DNA of 6,293 nucleotides from Patescibacteria group bacterium. Its GTDB lineage: Bacteria > Patescibacteriota > Saccharimonadia > Saccharimonadales > Saccharimonadaceae. A program made the position numbers and the translations under genes. The notes below the pieces were generated by a model. That model saw only the letters and a list, made by a program, of their open reading frames with translations. It searched no databases and had not been told where the DNA came from. How positions within the stretch are numbered: position 1 is the first letter of the stretch; every line of letters begins with the position of its first letter. Below are positions 1 to 5,469 of this stretch, piece after piece. The stretch spans positions 1 through 6,293 of the forward strand of contig JAUPVA010000097.1 of the NCBI GenBank assembly GCA_030917245.1. Reading direction: 5' to 3'.

Positions 1-17
1 CGACGCTCTTCCGATCT
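1..17 (+). other. Illumina sequencing adapter remnant at contig end
   Basis: These 17 bases are identical to the 3' end of the Illumina TruSeq Read 1 / universal adapter (ending GCTCTTCCGATCT). Genomic sequence starts at about base 18. The adapter lies directly against sequence coding for the middle of a conserved glycosyltransferase motif, so it replaces the true upstream sequence. This shows that the window begins at a physical contig end and that nothing upstream of base 18 should be interpreted biologically. The match is from memory of the adapter sequence and is exact over its whole length. Confidence 0.96.
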
Positions 18-1186
18 TTGGTGTCGCATGTTTTCATATGTCCAAAGCGTTGGCGCTCGCTGGATCCTCTATTGACTTTGTTCTTCCTTACTCTGCGCAC
101 CACCCCGGCACGGAGTTTATGCGTATTCATGCAGCAACCACCCTATCTCCGCTGCAACGCAATGGACTAGGCGCCTACGATGCCCCAGAGACTATTACCG
201 ATGCGCTTCACCGTAAGCCGAACGAAGGTCTCAAAGATATTCGCGATGTACAGGCACGGTATGTATCGTTTGTTGAAAAATTAGTACAAGAATCTGAGCC
301 CGATGCAATTCACGCGCATGATTGGCTTACCATTGAAGCGGGCATAAAGGCAAAGGAAGTTACCGGTGCGCCACTGATTGTGCACGTCCATGCCACGGAG
401 TTTGACCGCTCTGGACAATATTTTGGTAATCCTCTAGTCCATGAAATCGAAGAGCAAGGGTTACTTATGGCCGACCGTATTATCGCGGTTTCCAACATTA
501 CAAAAAGTATTATTGTGCACCGCTATAAAATTCCGGCCGATAAAGTAGAAGTAGTTCACAACGGATTCGATGCTTCGGCTATGGAAGATCACATCTACGA
601 TGACAGAACGTATGCGTACCTCGAACATCTTAAAACTGAGGGTTATACCATCGCAGTTACGATAACCCGTTTTACCGTCCAAAAGGGATTAGTGCACTTT
701 ATGCGAGCAGCTGCGCGCGCTTCAGAGAGGTACGATAAGCTCGTATTCCTCTTTGCTGGGGACGGCGAGCTACGCGATGAATTACTACAACTAAGTGCAG
801 AGCTCGGAATTGCGGATAAAGTGTTTTTCACTGGCTTTGTTCGTGGACAGCAATGGCGCGACGCCTACACGGTGTCAGATATTTTTGTCATGAGTTCTGT
901 ATCTGAACCCTTCGGGCTAACCGCACTCGAAGCCGCCCATCACAACAATGCTCTTATTATCACTAAGCAGTCTGGCGTAGGAGAAGTGCTGTCCAGTATT
1001 TTCCGATACGACTTTTGGGATATCGATCGGCTTGCGGACCAAATGATTGCCATCGCCGCATCGCGTGCATTAAAAGACGAACTTACAAATAACGTCAAGC
1101 GTGAGTACACTCGACTCACTTGGGCGGATGTTGCTGCGAAATGCCTGTCACTGTATGCTTCAACGACGAGAAAGGCAGCTGCATGA
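18..1186 (+). CDS. GT4-family glycosyltransferase, glycogen synthase-like (5' truncated)
   Basis: This is a cytoplasmic GT-B fold transferase, probably adding glucose from a nucleotide sugar to an alpha-1,4-glucan. The reading frame is open to the contig edge: codons from base 20 read GVACFH before the first ATG at 38, and an incomplete xTT codon before them fits the family's N-terminal GGLGV donor-site loop. ATG 38 is therefore an internal Met, and roughly 20-30 N-terminal residues are missing. Numbering from Met38, visible motifs are HAHDWL (92-97), HVHATEFDRSG (116-126), a VSN segment (151-153), HNGFD (174-178), RFTVQKG (211-217, Arg and Lys for donor phosphates), FAGDGELRDEL (239-249) and the GT4 E-x7-E pair E290/E298 in SEPFGLTALEA. 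HVHATEFDRSG is typical of the archaeal/MJ1606-type glycogen synthases, not GT5 GlgA. The TGA stop overlaps the next start as ATGA. Whether the donor is ADP- or UDP-glucose cannot be read from the sequence; another GT4 role is possible but less likely in this context. Confidence 0.88.
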
Positions 1187-2409
1187 GTCAAAAAGGAACC
1201 GTTCTGTATCTGCATGTCCACCAGCCATGGCGAATTCGCGATTATTCAATCTTTGATGCCGCACAGCACCACGACTATTTTGATGACATGAGCGAAACCG
1301 AAAGAAATAATCGTGCCGTTTTTCTTAAAGTTGCCGATAAGTCATATAGGCCGATGAACAATCTGCTTCAAAAGTTACTTGCCGAACAACCTGATTTCCG
1401 CTTTTCACTCAGTATTACAGGTACCTTTATTGAACAGGCGAAACGGTTTGCTCCCGATGTTCTCGATAGCTTTAAAGCCTTAGTTGATACCGGCCGAGTC
1501 GAAATAGTCGGAGAAACGTATCATCACTCATTAGCATTTTTCTATTCACGAGAAGAATTTGAGCGGCAGGTATCTCTTCATGCGGAGCTGATAAAATCGG
1601 TTTTCGGTGTAGAGCCGACGGCATTTCGAAATACCGAATTAGCCTACAACGATGAGCTTGCAAAGTGGGCTGATTCGCGCGGTTATAAGGCAATACTTTC
1701 TGAGGGGTGGGATCCTGTACTAGAATGGCGCTCGCCAAATCATGTGTATCAACCTGCTGGTACCTCGAGCATCGCTCTACTTACAAAGAATTATCGTTTA
1801 AGTGATGATTTAGCGTTTCGTTTTGGCAACAAGGCCTGGGAGCAATGGCCGCTTAGTGTAGGCACCTACGAAAGATGGCTCGATGCATCGTTGGAGCACG
1901 GCAACGTGGTCAATTTGTTCATGGATTACGAGACGTTCGGCGAACACCAATGGGAAGACACGGGAATCTTCGGTTTTTTTCATGATTTTGTTAGCCGTTG
2001 GGCACAGCGCGCTGACCGAGCCTTTTATACTGTAACCGAAGCGGCTTCCACGTTCGAAAAAGCCGGCGAGCTATCAATGCCGCATACGGTTACGTGGGCC
2101 GATAGCGAGCGAGATTTGACAGCCTGGCTCGGGAATTCTATGCAGCAGGAATCCCTAAAATACCTTTACGCGCTCGAACACGATATCATTCGCTCTAAAG
2201 ACCAGCGTCTTATGGCTGACTGGCGTCAACTGCAAACCTCCGACCATGTCTATTACATGTGTACCAAATGGTTTCGGGATGGCGATGTCCATGCGTACTT
2301 TAGTCCGTATGACTCACCATATGACGCATTTTTGTACTTCATGAATGCGCTGCGCGACATGCGCTACAGGCTTATGCACTACCACTCGAGCTCGAACGGA
2401 GGGTTTTAA
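1183..2409 (+). CDS. GH57 family glycoside hydrolase (alpha-amylase / glucanotransferase-like)
   Basis: This 408-residue enzyme is predicted to cut or rearrange alpha-1,4-glucan by the retaining mechanism of GH57. The conserved GH57 regions appear in order: HVHQP (11-15), EIVGETYHH (107-115), FRNTELAYND (148-157) with E152 as the expected nucleophile, and FMDYETFGEHQW (246-257) with D248 as the expected acid/base. A helical region with WADSERDLTAWLGN (305-318) follows. This pattern is closest to the MJ1611-type alpha-amylase group, not the longer branching enzymes. ATG 1183 was chosen because it overlaps the upstream TGA (ATGA), has AAAGG 7 nt upstream (1171-1175), and puts the beta-strand and HQP motif at the N-terminus as usual; a TTG at 1120 in frame would only add an unrelated extension. 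No signal peptide, so cytoplasmic. The exact activity (EC 3.2.1.1 versus 2.4.1.25) is not decidable by eye. Confidence 0.92.
   Translation: MSQKGTVLYLHVHQPWRIRDYSIFDAAQHHDYFDDMSETERNNRAVFLKVADKSYRPMNNLLQKLLAEQPDFRFSLSITGTFIEQAKRFAPDVLDSFKALVDTGRVEIVGETYHHSLAFFYSREEFERQVSLHAELIKSVFGVEPTAFRNTELAYNDELAKWADSRGYKAILSEGWDPVLEWRSPNHVYQPAGTSSIALLTKNYRLSDDLAFRFGNKAWEQWPLSVGTYERWLDASLEHGNVVNLFMDYETFGEHQWEDTGIFGFFHDFVSRWAQRADRAFYTVTEAASTFEKAGELSMPHTVTWADSERDLTAWLGNSMQQESLKYLYALEHDIIRSKDQRLMADWRQLQTSDHVYYMCTKWFRDGDVHAYFSPYDSPYDAFLYFMNALRDMRYRLMHYHSSSNGGF
2398..2403 (+). promoter_or_regulatory. Strong ribosome binding site of the GH15 gene
   Basis: GGAGGG lies within the last codons of the GH57 gene and ends 5 nt before the ATG at 2409. 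It fixes the GH15 start and, together with the TAATG stop/start overlap, suggests re-initiation by ribosomes ending the GH57 frame. Confidence 0.8.
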
Positions 2410-4352
2410 TGGCAAGACCAGTCGTTCTGTCTAACGGCGAAATGCATGTTGGACTAAACAAATATGGCCTAGTCCATGACTTCTATTTTCCGTATGTCGG
2501 CTTAGAAAACCACGCAGCTGGTCGGGATTTGAGGCATAAGGTAGGCGTATGGGTAGACGGCAATATCAGCTGGCTTGATAGCGGCGACTGGAATACCACT
2601 TCATGGACTGCCGAAGGAGCCCTGGTGGGTCATACTCGAGCTGTTAACCGTAAGAATGAAATAATTATCGAGTTTGATGACACTGTTGATGCGGATATGA
2701 GCGCATTTTTACGAAATATTCATATTATTAATACGTCTGATCGCAAGCGCGATATTCGTTTGTTTACACACCAAGCATTTGCCATAGGTGATGTTCGGAG
2801 TAATACAGACACTGCTCAGTACTTGCCCGACTCTAACGCGGTGATGCATTACCGTGGACGTCGAGTCTTTGTCATCAGCGGTCGCAGTGGAAAACAACAT
2901 TTCGACCAGCATTCGATTGGACTTTTTGGTATCGAGGGCCGCGAAGGTACTTATAGAGATGCTGACGACGGTGAGCTCGCCTGTTCGTCTGTCGAGCACG
3001 GTCGAGTAGACTCGACTCTCCGCTTTAAGGTCGAACTCGCTCCCCACGAATCGGCTCGAGTGCACTACTGGATTGCCGCTGGAACATCAATATCGGAAGC
3101 ATTGTATGTCCACAAGAAGATTCAAGATGTCGGACTTGATGCCCGTTTACATGGAACTGTTATGTGGTGGCACGAGTGGCTCAAGCCAGTTAGACATGCC
3201 GCCGATAAGCTTCCGGTAGCGAAACGTCGTCTTTTCCTTCATAGCGCAATGGTTGTTAAGTCTCACATCGACAAACGTGGTGCGGTAATAGCAAGTACCG
3301 ACACGACAATGCTTAATTATTCGAGAGACGCGTATGCATATTCATGGCCTCGCGATGCTGCATATGCGCTATGGCCACTCATTCGCCTCGGTTATGTCCA
3401 AGAACCGCGTCGTTTTTTCGAATTTGCCCGTCGTGGACTTCACCAGAACGGCTATTTACTCCATAAATACCAAGCAGATGGCGCCCTTGGGTCTAGCTGG
3501 CACCCGTATGTTCACGGCAGCATTACTGCGCCCCCTATTCAAGAAGACGAAACTGCGTTGACACTCTTTATGTTTGGTCAGTTTTATGCAGCCCAAAAAG
3601 ACGACCGTCTGTTAAGAGAGTTCTACGACTCATTCATAAAGAAAATGGCTAACTTCCTCGCAGGCTACATTGATGATTTAACTGGTCTTCCAAAGCCGAC
3701 GTACGACTTATGGGAAGAGTTCTTCATTACTACTACCTATACAACTTCACTTGTATTTGCGGCCTTGCAGGGTGCCGCTGAGCTAGCCGAGCAAGCGGAT
3801 GATTCAGATTCCGCGGTCAGATGGCGGTCGGCGAGTGATGATATTTATGAATATGCCCACAAGCGATTATTCAATGCAGATCGGGGATATTTCTATAAGG
3901 GAATTTCAGTAGAGAATGGCGCAATAGTACCTGACGAAACAATTGATCTCTCGGCATTTTTCGGAGCGTACATGTTTGGTCTTTTCCCGCTTGATAGCGA
4001 TGAGGTGAAACGATCGTTCGACACGCTCGTAACTAAAATAATGAAACCTGACTTTCCTGGACTGCCGCGCTACGAAAATGATAATTATCATCGCAATGAA
4101 CAGACGGGACTTGGTAATTTCTGGTTTATTACCTCTTTATGGGTTGCCCAGTACGCACAAGAGTCCGGCAATAGTGCACTTCGTGACAAAATAGTCGAAT
4201 GGGTTGAAGCCAGTGCAGGCACGACACATATGCTTTCAGAACAAGTAAATCCAGTCTCTGGCGAGGCCCTATCTGTATCGCCACTTGTGTGGAGTCATGC
4301 GGAATATATGGCTACTCTACTTGATATGGTTGATGGGGAAAGTCATGCCTAA
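2409..4352 (+). CDS. GH15 glucoamylase (glucan 1,4-alpha-glucosidase)
   Basis: This 647-residue inverting exo-hydrolase should release beta-glucose from the non-reducing ends of alpha-1,4-glucan. The layout is that of prokaryotic GH15: an N-terminal beta-supersandwich (about 1-240), a linker helix, then an (alpha/alpha)6 barrel (about 270-645). Visible signatures are YSWPRDAAYA (311-320), GSSWHPY (361-367), PIQEDETALTLF (376-387), TYDLWEE (431-437), GLPRYENDNY (551-560) and MLSEQ (608-612) followed by SVSPLVWSHAEY (622-633). By comparison with characterised glucoamylases, E436 is the general acid and E611 the general base, so the active site looks intact. Length matches bacterial and archaeal family members (about 600-690). 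No signal peptide, unlike secreted fungal enzymes, so it probably acts on an internal store or on imported oligosaccharides. The ATG sits in TAATG with the upstream stop, behind a strong GGAGGG. Confidence 0.94.
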   Translation: MARPVVLSNGEMHVGLNKYGLVHDFYFPYVGLENHAAGRDLRHKVGVWVDGNISWLDSGDWNTTSWTAEGALVGHTRAVNRKNEIIIEFDDTVDADMSAFLRNIHIINTSDRKRDIRLFTHQAFAIGDVRSNTDTAQYLPDSNAVMHYRGRRVFVISGRSGKQHFDQHSIGLFGIEGREGTYRDADDGELACSSVEHGRVDSTLRFKVELAPHESARVHYWIAAGTSISEALYVHKKIQDVGLDARLHGTVMWWHEWLKPVRHAADKLPVAKRRLFLHSAMVVKSHIDKRGAVIASTDTTMLNYSRDAYAYSWPRDAAYALWPLIRLGYVQEPRRFFEFARRGLHQNGYLLHKYQADGALGSSWHPYVHGSITAPPIQEDETALTLFMFGQFYAAQKDDRLLREFYDSFIKKMANFLAGYIDDLTGLPKPTYDLWEEFFITTTYTTSLVFAALQGAAELAEQADDSDSAVRWRSASDDIYEYAHKRLFNADRGYFYKGISVENGAIVPDETIDLSAFFGAYMFGLFPLDSDEVKRSFDTLVTKIMKPDFPGLPRYENDNYHRNEQTGLGNFWFITSLWVAQYAQESGNSALRDKIVEWVEASAGTTHMLSEQVNPVSGEALSVSPLVWSHAEYMATLLDMVDGESHA

Positions 4353-5016
4353 GCTTCCGATTGCGAGTATACTTCGGTCGAATTTTACATCCGGGAAGAA
4401 TTTGTCGAAGCGAATTGTTAAAAGCTTCGCAGAAGAACATGGCTTAGTATGCTTTGGCTATGTAAGCCAGCGTACCGATGAACATCATATCGTACGCGGT
4501 ATGACTGTCAGTACGAAGCATCATGATGATCATTACTGCATTGGAACATTTGACGGCTACGATGTCGTCTTTGTAGAACGAGCTGACACATTACAAACCG
4601 GCAAAAAGCACATTTGGCATATTATGGAGTTTGACCTAAGGGTTGCGCGCGATATCCCCCATGTATTCATAGGCCCTGATCGACACGGCAATGGATTTCA
4701 TGAGCTGCTTTCTATTAAGTATTCTTCTATGCAGCCAGCGCAACTAGGGGCAACGGCGCAATACCCGGATAGTTTTGCAAAATCTTTTACGCTGTACTGC
4801 ACACCCGCCCACGCAATTGAAATAGAGCAAGTAATCAACCCCGAGCTAGCCCATACTATTGCCACTCATTATGAGGGCCTTGTTCTAGAGATTGCCCACG
4901 ATTCATTGTTTGTGTATTCAGAGCGGAGCCACATGACACCTGCTCTTTTGTCGACCATGCTAAAAAATGGAGTATGGCTGGCTGAAAAAATCGATCAAAA
5001 AAGCCAGCACGTATAG
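4345..5016 (+). CDS. Uncharacterised 223-residue protein coupled to the glucan operon
   Basis: I do not recognise this protein. ATG 4345 is preferred: GGGGA at 4335-4339 stands 5 nt upstream, and an earlier start at 4285 would add a hydrophobic 20-residue run that is only the GH15 C-terminal coding sequence in another frame; ATG 4333 is a less likely alternative. The product has no signal peptide or membrane helix. It has a basic N-terminal segment (about 1-30), then mostly predicted beta-strand stretches such as GYDVVFVER (71-79) and IPHVFIGPD (104-112), and an amphipathic C-terminal helix (about 199-217). It is His-rich (17 of 223), with HH pairs at 47-48 and 59-60, H63, and three Cys (36, 65, 152), but no recognised metal-site spacing. 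Strand content and the late LFVYSE segment are loosely like DUF3137-type soluble domains, a weak impression only. It overlaps GH15 by 8 bp, so co-translation and a linked role are likely. Confidence 0.82.
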   Translation: MPKLPIASILRSNFTSGKNLSKRIVKSFAEEHGLVCFGYVSQRTDEHHIVRGMTVSTKHHDDHYCIGTFDGYDVVFVERADTLQTGKKHIWHIMEFDLRVARDIPHVFIGPDRHGNGFHELLSIKYSSMQPAQLGATAQYPDSFAKSFTLYCTPAHAIEIEQVINPELAHTIATHYEGLVLEIAHDSLFVYSERSHMTPALLSTMLKNGVWLAEKIDQKSQHV

Positions 5017-5025
5017 GTGCTGGCT
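4997..5025 (-). terminator. Rho-independent terminator of rpmG
   Basis: A perfect 9-bp stem, AGCCAGCAC (5002-5010) pairing with GTGCTGGCT (5017-5025), encloses a 6-nt loop. On the minus strand it is followed by a T tract (complement of A 4997-5001, plus one in the stem), the classic intrinsic terminator form, 19 nt past the rpmG stop. On the plus strand the stem is followed by AAAAG rather than T, so it should act in one direction only. The plus-strand unknown gene runs through the left stem, and its TAG stop (5014-5016) sits in the loop. Confidence 0.88.
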
Positions 5026-5044
5026 AAAAGAATTGTCAATCTGA

Positions 5045-5251
5045 TTAACCCTTGCGAGCCTTTACTTCATTTCGACCGAGGTTCTTCTTTGTTTCAGTGT
5101 AAACCGCGTGCTTACGTGCAATAGGGTCATACTTCTTGAGTGAGATTTTCTCAGTCGTATTTTGTGTATTCTTTGTTGTGTAGTAAGTACGGTGCCCAGT
5201 CAGTTCGCTGACAAGACCGATGAGCTTTCGCTTAGTGTTCTTTTTAGCCAT
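5045..5251 (-). CDS. rpmG: Large ribosomal subunit protein bL33, cysteine-free form
   Basis: This 68-residue basic protein belongs near the E site of the 50S subunit. The family core is clear: IGLVSELTGHRTYYTTKN (11-28), LKKYDPIARKHAVYTETK (38-55). The positions that hold two CxxC zinc pairs in C+ paralogues read SELT and DPIA, so this is the zinc-independent C- type, like E. coli L33. A 13-residue basic tail (NLGRNEVKARKG region, about 56-68) makes it longer than the usual 49-55 residues. The ATG at 5251 has GAGAGA a few bases upstream (5255-5260) and MAKK as the typical start. The gene has its own extended -10 promoter upstream and an intrinsic terminator downstream, so it appears monocistronic. 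The usual secE-nusG neighbours are absent here. Confidence 0.94.
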   Translation of the reverse strand: MAKKNTKRKLIGLVSELTGHRTYYTTKNTQNTTEKISLKKYDPIARKHAVYTETKKNLGRNEVKARKG

Positions 5252-5289
5252 GGATCTCTCGTTATTAGTTACTATTATTACTTCTTATC

Positions 5290-5298
5290 ATTATAGCA
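5290..5298 (-). promoter_or_regulatory. Extended -10 promoter of rpmG
   Basis: The minus strand reads TGCTATAAT, a consensus TATAAT (5290-5295) with the TGn extension (5296-5298). No good -35 box is seen at 16-18 bp spacing (best TAGCAT), which is usual for extended -10 promoters. Transcription would begin near 5283, giving an untranslated leader of about 30 nt to the rpmG ATG. It lies in the 79-bp gap between tRNA-Thr and rpmG. Confidence 0.65.
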
Positions 5299-5330
5299 TA
5301 AACATGCCTAAAATGCTAGTCGCAGCAAAA

Positions 5331-5406
5331 TGGAGCCACGATCGGGGGTCGAACCCGAGACCTCATCCTTACCATGGATGCGCTCTACCAACTGAGCTAT
5401 CGCGGC
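5331..5406 (-). tRNA. tRNA-Thr (anticodon GGU), CCA encoded
   Basis: The minus strand folds into a full cloverleaf: acceptor GCCGCGA/TCGTGGC (7 bp, one G-U), D stem GCTC/GAGC with an 8-nt AGTTGGTA loop, anticodon stem CATCC/GGATG with loop ATGGTAA, 5-nt variable loop AGGTC, T stem TCGGG/CCCGA with loop TTCGACC. The anticodon GGT (plus-strand 5371-5373) reads ACC and, by wobble, ACU threonine codons. The body is 73 nt (5334-5406) with discriminator U73, and the following CCA (5331-5333) is genome-encoded. It lies between the pilin-like gene and rpmG on the same strand. No convincing promoter of its own was found. Confidence 0.97.
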
Positions 5407-5469
5407 ATTTTTATGTCTGACCTTGGACAATTTTAACAGAGATAAGCGTTACTGTCGATACCGGCCATT

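Noticed and set aside
3001..3016. Perfect inverted repeat GTCGAGT-AG-ACTCGAC inside the GH15 gene.
   Set aside because: It lies mid-gene in an unbroken conserved reading frame, has only a 2-nt loop and no T tract; GTCGAG-type words are common here as codon usage, so it is most likely chance.
2709..3065. 118-residue open frame on the - strand opposite the GH15 N-terminal domain.
   Set aside because: It is antisense to a well-supported gene, has a composition atypical of real proteins, and no promoter or Shine-Dalgarno.
3334..3561. 75-residue open frame on the + strand within GH15.
   Set aside because: It lies fully inside the GH15 catalytic domain in another frame, with no ribosome binding site or recognisable protein features.
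4285..4344. Upstream in-frame start giving the unknown protein a hydrophobic N-terminal segment resembling a membrane anchor.
   Set aside because: The added residues come from the frame-shifted GH15 C-terminal coding sequence (conserved WSHAEY region), and a good Shine-Dalgarno sits before ATG 4345.
5220..5420. 66-residue + strand frame running across the rpmG start, its promoter and tRNA-Thr.
   Set aside because: It spans a tRNA gene and a ribosomal protein gene on the other strand, so it cannot be a credible protein.
5407..5469. Possible minus-strand promoter (GTTAAA, 16 bp, CATAAA) upstream of tRNA-Thr.
   Set aside because: Only 3/6 and 4/6 matches, so not distinguishable from chance in an AT-rich 63-bp gap; no terminator for the pilin-like gene was visible there either.
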